Shown here: one piece after another, positions 25,460 to 33,376 of the stretch
Layout of the letters: each line of letters opens with the position of its first letter
Numbering within the stretch: position 1 is the stretch's first letter
DNA from: VRUE01 sp963703175
GTDB taxonomy: Bacteria; Actinomycetota; Thermoleophilia; Solirubrobacterales; 70-9
DNA: 64,000 nucleotides
Direction: 5' to 3'
Assembly (NCBI GenBank): GCA_963703175.1
Contig: OY969794.1
Location: 1,364,001 to 1,428,000, forward strand
The notes under the pieces: generated by a model
What the model was told of the DNA's origin: nothing
Seen by the model: the letters and a program-made list of their open reading frames with translations, nothing else
Database searches by the model: none
Translations under genes and position numbers: made by a program

Positions 25460-26839
25460 ATGGAAGAGACGCCCCACCGGCGCCGTGCCCAGGTCGGCGC
25501 GCGTGATCTAGAGCGCTACGCCGGTCTCTTTGCGGCCCGCACCAGCGTGATGCGGTCCTCGGCAATGCGCGACCTGATGGCAATCACGGCGCGGCCCGAA
25601 GTGATCTCGCTAGCCGGCGGCCTGCCCGACACTTCGACCTTCCCGGCAGGCACATTCGCCGCACAGATGACCCGGATTGCGCAGGAGTCGACGGCGGAGG
25701 CGCTGCAGTACGGCCCGACCGAGGGCTTTGCTGAGACGGTCGATTGCATCCTTGAGGTAATGGGTGCCGAGGGAATGCTGCCTGACCCCGACGACGTGAT
25801 CGTCACCACCGGGGGTCAGCAAGCAATCGACCTGATCTGCAAGACGCTGGTCGATCCCGATGACGTCGTCGTCTGCGAGGCACCCACCTACCCGGGTGCG
25901 GTTCCGGTCTTCTGCAGCTACCAGGCCGAGACGATTCAGGTCGATTGTGACGAGGACGGGATGCGAATCGATGAGCTGGAAGCGGTCTTGGCGGGGCTGG
26001 ACGGCGAAGGACGAAGGCCCAAATTCGTCTACTCGGTGCCCAGTTTCCAGAACCCCGCCGGGGTGACGATGTCGCTGGAACGACGGCGGCGGCTGGTGGA
26101 GCTGGCCAGGCAACGCGAGCTGCTCGTGGTCGAGGACAACCCTTACGGCTTGCTGCGCTTTGGGGGTGAGCCGCTGCCACCGCTCTACCAGCTCGACGGC
26201 GGCGACTTCGTCATCTACGTCGGCACCTTCTCCAAGATCCTCTCCCCCGGCATCCGGCTGGGCTGGGCTGTGGCGCCGCCACCGGTGATGGAGAAGATCG
26301 TTCTCGGCAAGCAAGCCTCCGACCTCTGTAGCTCGACCCTGACCCAGCACTTCGTCCGCGAGTACTTCGGAGAAGGGCGCTGGCGGGAGTACATCGCCGA
26401 CTTGGTCGATATCTACCGCGGTCGACGCGACGCGATGGTCGGCGCGTTGCGTGAGTACTTCCCGGCCGAGGCGACCTGGACCGAGCCCGAAGGCGGCCTC
26501 TTCATTTGGGCGAACCTGCCTGAGTACATCGACACCACTGACCTCTTGGCCAAGGCGCTACGCGAGGACGTCGCCTTCGTTCCGGGCCAGGCCGCTTACG
26601 TCGATGAGAGCAGGGGCCGCAGCTCGATGCGGCTCAACTTCTCCGGGGTCAACGACGACGAGATTCGCGAGGGCGTGCGCCGGATTGGTAAGGCAATCGC
26701 GGAGCAAGTCGAGCTGTACGGAGCCCTGACAGCAGACTCCAGTGATGGGGTACCGGCTGCCGCTCAGCCACATGCGAAGGCAGCGGAGCCCGGCGGTGAC
26801 GTACTTCCGTTTCGGCAGGCAGGCGAGGGAGCGGCGTGA
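25460..26839 (+). CDS. PLP-dependent aminotransferase (class I/II, alpha-aminoadipate/aromatic type)
   Basis: 459 residues. Fold type I motifs: LAGGLPDTSTFP, GGQQAIDLICKTL, EAPTYPGAVPVF, VPSFQNPAGVTMS, EDNPYGLLRF and the PLP lysine in GTFSKILSPGIRLGW. The sequence is close to LysN/2-aminoadipate aminotransferases and to the aminotransferase domain of MocR proteins, but has no DNA-binding domain. Substrate not certain. ATG 25460; the frame is open upstream to 25031 but that part overlaps the opposite membrane protein gene. Its stop overlaps the start of ddl by 4 nt. Confidence 0.9.
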   Translation: MEETPHRRRAQVGARDLERYAGLFAARTSVMRSSAMRDLMAITARPEVISLAGGLPDTSTFPAGTFAAQMTRIAQESTAEALQYGPTEGFAETVDCILEVMGAEGMLPDPDDVIVTTGGQQAIDLICKTLVDPDDVVVCEAPTYPGAVPVFCSYQAETIQVDCDEDGMRIDELEAVLAGLDGEGRRPKFVYSVPSFQNPAGVTMSLERRRRLVELARQRELLVVEDNPYGLLRFGGEPLPPLYQLDGGDFVIYVGTFSKILSPGIRLGWAVAPPPVMEKIVLGKQASDLCSSTLTQHFVREYFGEGRWREYIADLVDIYRGRRDAMVGALREYFPAEATWTEPEGGLFIWANLPEYIDTTDLLAKALREDVAFVPGQAAYVDESRGRSSMRLNFSGVNDDEIREGVRRIGKAIAEQVELYGALTADSSDGVPAAAQPHAKAAEPGGDVLPFRQAGEGAA

Positions 26840-27768
26840 AGGTTGCGGTGTTGAAAGGCGGGCGCTCGCTCGAGCGTGGCGTCTCGTTGCGGTCCGGGGC
26901 ACGGGTCGAGGACGCGCTGGAACAGCTCGGACACGAAGCGCTGCCAATCGACGCCGGTAGCGATCTAGTCAAGCGACTGACGGCCGAGCGGCCGGACATG
27001 GTTTTTATCGCCATGCACGGGCTCGGTGGTGAGGACGGGACCGTTCAGGAGCTCTTGGAGATCCTCGGCATCCCCTTTACCGGCCCCGGCGTCCTTGCCT
27101 GCGCGCGCTGCACCGACAAGGTCCTCGCCAAGCACGAGTTGCGTGGTGCCGGCGTCGCGACTCCCGACTGGTTTGCCTTCAACGAGACTGCGTTCCGCGA
27201 GTTTGGAGCGGCCGATGCACTCAGCGAGCTCGGCGAGCGGCTGGGCTTCCCTTTGGTGGTCAAGCCCAGCCGGGGAGGCTCGGCGCTCGGCGTCAAGTTC
27301 GCGGCGAGCTGGTTTGAGGTACCGGAGGCGCTGGTCTCCGCCTTCAGCTACGACAACCGGGTTCTGCTTGAGCGCTTCGTCGAGGGCAGGGAGCTGGCGG
27401 TCAGCATCTTGGGGGAGGAGCCGTTGCCGGTGGTCGAAGCGATTCCCAGCGATGGCGACCGTTACGACTTCGAGGCGCGCTACGAGATCGGCCGCACCGA
27501 GTTCGTCTGTCCGGCGGCGCTCAGCGAGGCGGAGTCAGCCGCGGTCAGAGCAGCCGCGCTGGGCGCTTACGAGGCGCTGGGTTGCTCAGGCTTCTCCCGG
27601 GTCGACCTGATCCTCGGCGTCGACGGTCCCCGAGTACTCGAGGTCAACGCTATTCCCGGTCTTACCGAAACCAGCCTTCTGCCCCAAGCCGCAGAGGCTG
27701 CGGGGATGAGCTTCGAGCAGCTAGTCGAGCGGATTCTCGAGCTGGCGTTGAAGCCGGCTGCGGCCTAG
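26836..27768 (+). CDS. ddl: D-alanine--D-alanine ligase (first copy)
   Basis: 310 residues, ATP-grasp fold. Visible: LKGGRSLERGVSLRSG at the N-terminus, MHGLGGEDGTVQELLE, PLVVKPSRGGSALGVKF, the omega-loop region YDFEARYEIGRTEFVCPA, and VLEVNAIPGLTETSLLP. It is closer to the short DdlB type than the copy at 53578. The usual YDYxxKY has become YDFEARY. GTG start overlapping the aminotransferase stop by 4 nt; converges with the nuclease gene by 4 nt overlap. Confidence 0.9.
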   Translation: MKVAVLKGGRSLERGVSLRSGARVEDALEQLGHEALPIDAGSDLVKRLTAERPDMVFIAMHGLGGEDGTVQELLEILGIPFTGPGVLACARCTDKVLAKHELRGAGVATPDWFAFNETAFREFGAADALSELGERLGFPLVVKPSRGGSALGVKFAASWFEVPEALVSAFSYDNRVLLERFVEGRELAVSILGEEPLPVVEAIPSDGDRYDFEARYEIGRTEFVCPAALSEAESAAVRAAALGAYEALGCSGFSRVDLILGVDGPRVLEVNAIPGLTETSLLPQAAEAAGMSFEQLVERILELALKPAAA

Positions 27769-28286
27769 GAATTTCCCTCGGCGAAATCGTCCGGGGTCAC
27801 CTCGTCGAGGAACTCTTTGAATTTGTCGACGACCTCCTCGGTGTCCTCGACCTCATGCTCGAACTCGATTGCCGACTCCTCGATTACCTCCTCGGCGGCA
27901 AAGATCGGGGCGGAAACGCGAACGGCGAGGGCGAGGGCGTCGGATGGTCGCGAGTCGATCTCCAGCTCCGAGCCATCGATCGAGACGGTGATCGAGGCGT
28001 AGAAAGTGTTGTCGCGCAGCTCGGTAACGGCGACGCGCTCGCATTTGGCGTCGAGCTGCTCAAGCATGTCGGAAAGCAGGTCGTGCGTCATCGGCCGTGG
28101 CGTCGACGCACCCTGCAACTTCATCAGGATCGCCGCCGCCTCGGGGTGCCCGATCCAGATCGGCAGGAACTGGTTGCCGTCAACCGTCTTCAACAAGACG
28201 ATCGGCTGCTTGCCGACCATGTCGAAGCTGACCCCGTAGATTTGCATTTGCTGCAAAATTCGCTCCGAGCTGAGGTGAACGCCCAT
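27765..28286 (-). CDS. bifunctional nuclease family protein (DUF151)
   Basis: 173 residues. The BFN domain fills residues 15-135: VVLLKTVDGNQFLPIWIGHPEAAAI, RPMTHDLLSDML and IDSRPSDALALAVRVSAPIFAAEEV are typical. The C-terminus is very acidic. ATG at 28286; an internal ATG at 28244 is possible. Stands alone between ddl (convergent) and tRNA-Ile. Confidence 0.88.
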   Translation of the reverse strand: MGVHLSSERILQQMQIYGVSFDMVGKQPIVLLKTVDGNQFLPIWIGHPEAAAILMKLQGASTPRPMTHDLLSDMLEQLDAKCERVAVTELRDNTFYASITVSIDGSELEIDSRPSDALALAVRVSAPIFAAEEVIEESAIEFEHEVEDTEEVVDKFKEFLDEVTPDDFAEGNS

Positions 28287-28341
28287 TATAGGTACGACTT
28301 TGGGCCGCTCCGCCGGGCAGATACCCGCAACGTCGCGGCAG

Positions 28342-28405
<64 letters not shown>

Positions 28406-28415
<10 letters not shown>

Positions 28416-29302
28416 GAGCTGCGGGCGATGATAGCGGCCAAGGCGAGGGCTTCGTCGAGATCGGCGAGGCGGATCTCGACCGCCAGCTCCCCCCCGCGCG
28501 GCCGCACCTTGACCTCGTGGCCGAGCGCTGACTCGAGCTTGTCGGCAGCGTCGCGCATCGCTGCTGCCTCTTCAGCGCTGACTTCCGAATGGCCACGCTT
28601 GCGTCGTTTTGGCTGGCTAGCCAGCTTAACCTTGTTCTCGGTCTCGCGAACCGACCAGCCACCGTTGACAGCGTCGCGGGCGAGGCGGCGGCGGACGTCG
28701 TTACCTGAAGCCGCGAGCAGGGCACGGCCGTGGCCCTCGCTGAGCTCGCCCGACTCGAGCAGCTCCAGCGCCTCGTCGGGGAGATCGAGCAGCCGGATCA
28801 AGTTGGAGACGGCGGGACGACTGCGGCCGATTCGGCGCGACAGATCCTCTTTGGAAAGACCCAGATCCTCAACTAGGGCGGCGCAGGCGCGCGCCTCCTC
28901 AACCGGATTAAGGTCCTCGCGGACCATGTTCTCGATCAGCGCCACCTGCAAGCGCTCGGCGTGCTCAGAGTCGCGCACAATCGCCGGCACCTTCTCCAGG
29001 CCGGCCTTCTGCGCGGCGCGCCAGCGTCGCTCGCCGGCGATCAGCTCGTAGCTGCCGTCGTGAAGGGGGCGGACCAGTAACGGCTGCACAATGCCGCTGG
29101 TCTCGATCGAATCCGCGAGCCCGGCTAGCGCCTCGGGATCGAAGTTGGTCCGGGGCTGCTTTGGGTTGGGTTTGACCAGGCCGACGGGCAGCTCGCGCAG
29201 CTCGCCGACAGCCTCATCGGCGACAGCCTCGGGCAGGATTGCCGCAAGCCCACGGCCCATTCCGCGCTTAGCCTTGCCTTTTTTGGCCGGACTGCTAGCC
29301 AC
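28406..29302 (-). CDS. parB: chromosome partitioning protein ParB
   Basis: 298 residues from GTG 29302. Order: short basic N-terminus with MGRGLAAILP (ParA-interacting motif), parS-binding core with IVQPLLVRP, GERRWRAAQKAG and ENMVREDLNPVEEA (CTPase/GERRxRA box), helix-turn-helix LSKEDLSRRIGRSRPAVSNLIRLL, linker and C-terminal dimerisation domain. GTG overlaps the parA stop by 8 nt. The stop codon lies inside the tRNA-Ile gene. Confidence 0.96.
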
Positions 29303-30053
29303 GCCCGACCAGCTCCTTGGCCAGGGCCTGGTAGGCATCGGCGGCGCGTGAGGAGGGTGCGTGCTCGGTTACCGGCAAGCCGTAGCTGGGCGCCTCGGCG
29401 ACCCTGACACTGCGCGGTATGACCGTCTCGAAAACCATCTCGGGGAAATGCTCGCGCAGCTCCCGCTCAACATCCTGAGCAAGGCGCGTGCGCTCGTCAT
29501 GCATGGTGATCACCAGCCCCGACACATTCAGCGCTGGGTTGAGCTCACGGCGAATCATCGCCAGCGTGTCGAGGAACTGGACCAGACCCTCCAGGGCCAA
29601 ATACTCGGCCTGGACCGGCACGATCACGCGGTCGGCAGCGACCAGCGCGTTAACGCTGACCGGACCGAGCGAGGGGGGACAGTCGAGCATCGTGAAAGCG
29701 AAGCGCTCGCGCACAGGGCCCAGCCGTTCGCGCAGGCGGATCTCGGAGCCCTCTAGCCGTGGCAGCTCGACCGCGGCGCCCGCCAGATCGCGGTTAGCCG
29801 GGACCAGCCAGAGGTTGTCGGGCCCAGCCGGCCGCGCGGCCTCAGCCACGGAGACATCTCCAATCAGGCAATCGTAGGAAGACGGGTGAGCGCTACGATC
29901 GCCGCCCAGGGCGACCGTAGCGTTGCACTGAGGGTCCAGGTCCACCAGCAGGGTCTGGGAGCCTGCTGCGGCCACACAGGCGGTCAGGTTGACCGCGGTA
30001 GTCGTCTTGCCGACGCCGCCCTTCTGATTCGACACCGCATAGACAAGTCCCAT
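29295..30053 (-). CDS. parA: chromosome partitioning ATPase ParA (Soj)
   Basis: 252 residues with the deviant Walker A motif QKGGVGKTTTAVNL, Walker A' LLVDLDPQCNAT and switch/Walker B FTMLDCPPSLGPV. Partner of ParB in origin segregation. Located in the classical jag-rsmG-parA-parB order next to oriC. A family 1 fold-back element starts 15 nt upstream of the ATG. Confidence 0.97.
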   Translation of the reverse strand: MGLVYAVSNQKGGVGKTTTAVNLTACVAAAGSQTLLVDLDPQCNATVALGGDRSAHPSSYDCLIGDVSVAEAARPAGPDNLWLVPANRDLAGAAVELPRLEGSEIRLRERLGPVRERFAFTMLDCPPSLGPVSVNALVAADRVIVPVQAEYLALEGLVQFLDTLAMIRRELNPALNVSGLVITMHDERTRLAQDVERELREHFPEMVFETVIPRSVRVAEAPSYGLPVTEHAPSSRAADAYQALAKELVGRG

Positions 30054-30068
30054 TGGAGCGCAGCCTAG

Positions 30069-30158
30069 TGAGATTGGGTCGGGTATCCCTCGCCCAGACT
30101 CGCGGGCTTCGCCCGCTCTGAGTATCCGCCCGTTCGAGGGATACCCGACCCAATCTCA
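30069..30158. repeat. fold-back element, family 1 (B): perfect 24-bp arms, 42-nt loop
   Basis: Arms 30069-30092 and 30135-30158 pair without mismatch. The 42-nt loop (30093-30134) differs from that of element A at one base only, though the arms differ. The right arm includes the rsmG stop codon (30156-30158). Same orientation and same 15-nt distance to the downstream start codon (parA) as element A has to hemB. Confidence 0.9.
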
Positions 30159-30866
30159 GCCGCGCGGACGCTTCTTGGCGATTCCGGGTCGTCGCGGCAG
30201 GGTCTCGGGCGTGGGTCCAAGCTTGCGGACGACGTGGAGATGCCGATGTTCGCTGCCGGCACGGTCGCCTACGTCAAGGATCTGCTCTGGGTGCATCGCG
30301 AGCTGCTCCGCGGCGCGCTCCAGTTGCCGCTCCTCCTCCGGATCGCGTTTGCCCTTCCAGGCGACGAGGATCCCGTTTTCGCGGAGCATGGGCGAAGCGA
30401 GCTCGGCCAGAGTCGAGAGCCGGCCGACCGCCCTAGCCGTGACCGCGTCGTAGGAATCGCGCTGCTCACCAGCGGCGAGCTCCTCCGATCGGGCATTGAA
30501 GACAGCAGCGTTCGGGATTCCAGCTGCAGCGATAGCGCGCCGCATGAAGTCACACTTGCGACCGACCGACTCGATCAGATCGACCCGGGAGTCGGGCAGC
30601 GCGACTGCCAGCACAAGACCTGGAAACCCAGCTCCAGAGCCAATATCCGCGATTCGCGCCGCCCGACTCAGCTCCTCGACCTCCAGCCCGGTGAGGCTGT
30701 CTTCCACATGCACACGCCAAGCGCGCTCGGGCTCGGTAACCGAGCTGACCGAAGCTTTCTCCTCTTCCAGCAGCTCGAGGACCGTGCTCGTAGCCGCCAC
30801 CTGCGCTTCGCTGAGCGAGCTCCCGGTAGGGCTGAAACGTCTTGTACTTTTTCGCTGAGTGCTCAC
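30156..30866 (-). CDS. rsmG: 16S rRNA (guanine527-N7)-methyltransferase RsmG
   Basis: 236 residues. SAM-binding motif IADIGSGAGFPGLVLAVALP, then LIESVGRKCDFMRRAI and DAVTARAVGRLSTLAELASPML, as in RsmG/GidB. The GTG start at 30866 is the only usual start; it lies inside the loop of a fold-back element (30812-30930), and no Shine-Dalgarno sequence is seen. Codons for residues about 11-18 form one arm of that element. Located between jag and parA as in many bacteria. Confidence 0.93.
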   Translation of the reverse strand: MSTQRKSTRRFSPTGSSLSEAQVAATSTVLELLEEEKASVSSVTEPERAWRVHVEDSLTGLEVEELSRAARIADIGSGAGFPGLVLAVALPDSRVDLIESVGRKCDFMRRAIAAAGIPNAAVFNARSEELAAGEQRDSYDAVTARAVGRLSTLAELASPMLRENGILVAWKGKRDPEEERQLERAAEQLAMHPEQILDVGDRAGSEHRHLHVVRKLGPTPETLPRRPGIAKKRPRG

Positions 30867-30930
30867 GGGCGACAGCCTGAGACGGTCCCACCGAAAAAGT
30901 TAAGTGAAAGCCCTACCGGGAGCTCGCTCA
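30812..30930. repeat. fold-back element (H): perfect 22-bp arms, 75-nt loop
   Basis: Arms 30812-30833 and 30909-30930. The left arm is rsmG coding sequence; the right arm contains the jag stop codon. The loop holds a further 9-bp pairing (ACTTTTTCG with CGAAAAAGT) around the rsmG start. The loop is not like families 1-3. Confidence 0.85.
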
Positions 30931-31410
30931 CTCAGAAACAAGCGGAGCCACGACGACGCACCGCCGAGGCTCATCCCCTTCGCTATAGGTCTCGACACCC
31001 GACCGATCTTTGAGGTGTTCGTGCACAACCCGCCGTTCCTGCGCGCTCATCGGATCCATCTCGACCGTGACGTTGCCATCCAGCGCTTGCTCAGCGGCCC
31101 GATCCGCCCGCGCGGTCAACACCTCGCGGCGGCGCTCCCGATAGCCAGAGGCATCAAGGACAACGCGTTTGCGATCGCGCAGGCCACGGAAAGCAGCCTG
31201 AAAGCAGAGCAGCTGGAGCGCGTCGATCGTCTGTCCTCGTTTGCCGATCAGCAACCCGTAGTCGTCTTCACCGGAGACGACAGCCTCAATCCGCTCCTCG
31301 TCCTCACGAATCTCAACCTCGCCTTCAAGGTCAAGCTCATCCAGAACGCCCTCGATCAGCTCCCGAACCCGCTCAGCAGGCTCCTCAGGCCATTTGGTCT
31401 CTCCACTCAT
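30928..31410 (-). CDS. jag: Jag/SpoIIIJ-associated RNA-binding protein
   Basis: 160 residues: short N-terminal segment, KH domain (DDYGLLIGKRGQTIDALQLLC near residues 50-70) and R3H domain (MDPMSAQERRVVHEHLKDR near residue 120). Encoded downstream of yidC in the standard rpmH-rnpA-yidD-yidC-jag order. ATG 31410. The Jag_N domain is missing, so it is a short version. Confidence 0.93.
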   Translation of the reverse strand: MSGETKWPEEPAERVRELIEGVLDELDLEGEVEIREDEERIEAVVSGEDDYGLLIGKRGQTIDALQLLCFQAAFRGLRDRKRVVLDASGYRERRREVLTARADRAAEQALDGNVTVEMDPMSAQERRVVHEHLKDRSGVETYSEGDEPRRCVVVAPLVSE

Positions 31411-31442
31411 GCCGCCACCCTATTCCAGCGGGCGAAGCAAAG

Positions 31443-31572
31443 GGAAGCCGGGCCTCTCTCTTCAGGAAGCCGAGATCCGCCTTCGGCGGATCAATCTAGT
31501 GCCCCTTCGGGGCATAGAACCCCTTAGCCAGAGCCGCTTCGCGAGGCTCCTGAAGAGAGAGGCCCGGCTTCC
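31443..31572. repeat. fold-back element, family 2 (E): perfect 25-bp arms, 80-nt loop
   Basis: Arms 31443-31467 and 31548-31572. The loop contains two TTCG-capped hairpins (GATCCGCC..., TGCCCC...) and ends with CCGCTTCGCGAGGC, a motif shared in inverted orientation with element D. With element D it fills the 337-nt gap between yidC and jag; no gene lies there. Confidence 0.88.
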
Positions 31573-31602
31573 ATCCCAGCGCTCAGCGAGAGACGGAATG
31601 GC

Positions 31603-31737
31603 CCCATCAGCACGGGGAAGTCCCCGGAAGTGCCTCGCGAAGCGGACCCTGCAGGGTGATTCTCGTCGCGGAGCGACAGCAAATTCGTGAGCGGAGCGAA
31701 CCCAGGCAGCTTCCGGGGACTTCCCCGTGCTGATGGG
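31603..31737. repeat. fold-back element, family 2 (D): perfect 28-bp arms, 79-nt loop
   Basis: Arms 31603-31630 and 31710-31737 pair perfectly. Read on the minus strand the 79-nt loop ends with CCGCTTCGCGAGGC, as does element E on the plus strand. The arm ends 10 nt from the yidC stop, so it might also end transcription, but there is no T tract. Confidence 0.88.
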
Positions 31738-31747
31738 TGAGCTTCCG

Positions 31748-32497
31748 TTACCTACGCCTCTTCTTCTTTTTCGGCGGTGGCGGAGGCGGCTTAGCCGCCG
31801 CAATCGCCTCTGCCGTAGCCATCTGGGGCGCCGGGATGAAGCGTTTGAGCGCGTATTGCTGGCCGATCGTCCAGAAGTTGGTCGTGATCCAGTAGAGGAC
31901 GAGGCCAGCCGGGAAGCTGATCACGAAGGGGACGAAGACGAAGGGCAGGACGAACATCATTATGCGCTGGTTTTTGTCGGCGGTGACGGCCATGACCATG
32001 CCGGAGATCAGCTGGGTGCCGATGTAGAGGATCAGCAGGGCGATCAGTTCGCCGCCGGTCGCCTTGGCGGTCAGGTCGTGGATGAAGAGGAACGACGCTT
32101 CACTGCCGCATTCGCCCGCCTTACAGCCGATGTCCGCTGGAAGCTCGTTACGAAGGACGTGGAAGAGGGTGATGAAGACCGGCAGCTGGGCAATCAGCGG
32201 GATGCAGGAGGCAAAGGGGTTGACTTTGTTCTCCTGGTAGAAGCGCATCATTTCCTGCTGCATGCGTTTCTGGTCGTTTTTGTACTTCTCTTTCAGCTCT
32301 TTGAGCTGTGGCTGGAGCGCCTGCAGCGCCCGCATCCCTTTCAGCGATTTGTAGGTGAGCGGAATCAGCAGCGCCCGCGTGCAGATCGTCAGCGCGATGA
32401 TCGCCCCGCCCCAGCTGAGGCCGGCATCGTCGTGGAAGAACTTAAGGACGCCGTTGGCGATGTCGACCAGGGGCTGCAGGATGTCGGCGGTGGGCAT
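31748..32497 (-). CDS. yidC: membrane protein insertase YidC
   Basis: 249 residues, the short Gram-positive form without the large periplasmic domain. Membrane helices with WGGAIIALTICTRALLIPLTYKS (substrate-groove arginine), the cytoplasmic helical hairpin KELKEKYKNDQKRMQQEMM, NPFASCIPLIAQLPVFI and FVISFPAGLVLYWITTNFW. The tail is Pro/Lys/Arg-rich and may contact ribosomes. ATG 32497 overlaps the yidD stop by one base (TGATG); GTG 32500 is adjacent. Unlike typical Gram-positive homologs I see no lipobox cysteine at the N-terminus. Confidence 0.96.
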   Translation of the reverse strand: MPTADILQPLVDIANGVLKFFHDDAGLSWGGAIIALTICTRALLIPLTYKSLKGMRALQALQPQLKELKEKYKNDQKRMQQEMMRFYQENKVNPFASCIPLIAQLPVFITLFHVLRNELPADIGCKAGECGSEASFLFIHDLTAKATGGELIALLILYIGTQLISGMVMAVTADKNQRIMMFVLPFVFVPFVISFPAGLVLYWITTNFWTIGQQYALKRFIPAPQMATAEAIAAAKPPPPPPKKKKRRR

Positions 32498-32775
32498 CAC
32501 GTCCTCACCCCGCCGTGGCGGTGGTACTCAGCGGGGTCAATCGGCCCAACGCGCAGCGTGAAGCGCTCCGGGACCGGATCGAAGCCACCGTGGCTGAATG
32601 GATTGCAGCGCAGCAGGCGCCAGGCGGCGAGCAGCGAGCCCCGAATCGGGCCAAAGCTCCTGATCGACTGGGCGGCGTAGTCCGAGCAAGTCGGCTCATA
32701 GCGACAACGGCGCGGCAGGCCTGGCGAAACCCAACGCTGGTAGGCGGCGATTGGCGCAAGCAAAAAGCGTTTCAC
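32497..32775 (-). CDS. yidD: membrane protein insertion efficiency factor YidD
   Basis: 92 residues from GTG 32775, which overlaps the rnpA stop as GTGA. Carries the YidD signature YQRWVSPGLPRRCRYEPTCS with the conserved cysteines and RLLRCNPFSHGGFDPVP. Helps YidC insert membrane proteins. The open frame upstream to 32928 is the rnpA shadow. Confidence 0.95.
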   Translation of the reverse strand: MKRFLLAPIAAYQRWVSPGLPRRCRYEPTCSDYAAQSIRSFGPIRGSLLAAWRLLRCNPFSHGGFDPVPERFTLRVGPIDPAEYHRHGGVRT

Positions 32776-32783
32776 GTGGAACG
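32768..32783. promoter_or_regulatory. parS-like ParB binding site
   Basis: CGTTTCACGTGGAACG matches the inner 14 bases of the bacterial parS consensus (GTTTCACGTGGAAC, a known variant of the 16-mer); the outermost T/A pair is replaced by C/G. It lies across the rnpA stop and yidD start, 0.6 kb from dnaA and 3.5 kb from parB. Only one convincing copy was seen by eye. Confidence 0.82.
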
Positions 32784-33140
32784 CTCCCCGGCACCGGTGT
32801 GCTCGAGCGCCTCTTCCAAGCTCGCTCTGACTCCGTTCTTGCCCTCGCGTTCGATCAACCCGCTGATCTCTGGGCGCGCCACGAGGACGACGTCGTGTCG
32901 CTCCGGCAACCGCTCCGAGAGCTCCCAAAAAGCTTCTCGCAGCGTTCGCTTGACGCGGTTGCGATCGACGGCGCCGCCGACCTTGCGGCTCACCGAGACG
33001 CCGAGCCGAATGTCGGCAGTCTCCTCATCCTTGCGGGGAAAGCTGTAGAGCACGAGATAGCGCGTGGCGTGAGAGGAGCCGTCGCGATAGACGCGGTCGA
33101 ACTCGCCGCTGCGCGAGAGGCGGCGTCGTCGCTTCGGCAT
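32772..33140 (-). CDS. rnpA: ribonuclease P protein component
   Basis: 122 residues. RNase P protein core with RLGVSVSRKVGGAVDRNRVKR and LREAFWELSERLPERHDVVLVARP. Binds the P RNA to mature tRNA 5' ends. Starts 2 nt after the rpmH stop and overlaps yidD by 4 nt. Confidence 0.96.
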   Translation of the reverse strand: MPKRRRRLSRSGEFDRVYRDGSSHATRYLVLYSFPRKDEETADIRLGVSVSRKVGGAVDRNRVKRTLREAFWELSERLPERHDVVLVARPEISGLIEREGKNGVRASLEEALEHTGAGERST

Positions 33141-33142
33141 CT

Positions 33143-33277
33143 CTAGGGCGTAAGCCGCTTCCGGCCTTTACTCCGACGCCGCTTGAGGATCGCGCGCCCG
33201 CCGCGCGTCGCCATCCTCGCCCGGAAACCGTGGGTCTTAGCCCGCTTTCGCCGCTTTGGCTGGTAAGTGCGCTTCAT
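33143..33277 (-). CDS. rpmH: 50S ribosomal protein L34
   Basis: 44 residues translated by eye on the minus strand: MKRTYQPKRRKRAKTHGF followed by the conserved R-x-R-M-x-T-x-x-GR-x-I-L core (positions 19-32) and a basic tail ending RLTP. Length and sequence are typical of L34. Its ATG at 33277 lies 99 bp from the divergent dnaA start, the classical rpmH-dnaA origin arrangement. Confidence 0.96.
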   Translation of the reverse strand: MKRTYQPKRRKRAKTHGFRARMATRGGRAILKRRRSKGRKRLTP

Positions 33278-33376
33278 TGGCCGTCGCAGTATACGGACGT
33301 GCCAGAGAATCATTTCTCCGGCATTTGCGACCCAGGCTGATTCGGCTCTCGCAGGCGTCGCTATGGTCGCTCGCCG

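Noticed and set aside
31462..31803. Minus-strand open frame through the two fold-back elements
   Set aside because: Its peptide mirrors the inverted repeats and runs into the yidC 3' end; no start signal.
33278..33376. DnaA boxes in the rpmH-dnaA gap
   Set aside because: No sequence close to TTATCCACA was found there; only the dnaA tail and dnaA-dnaN gap have near matches.
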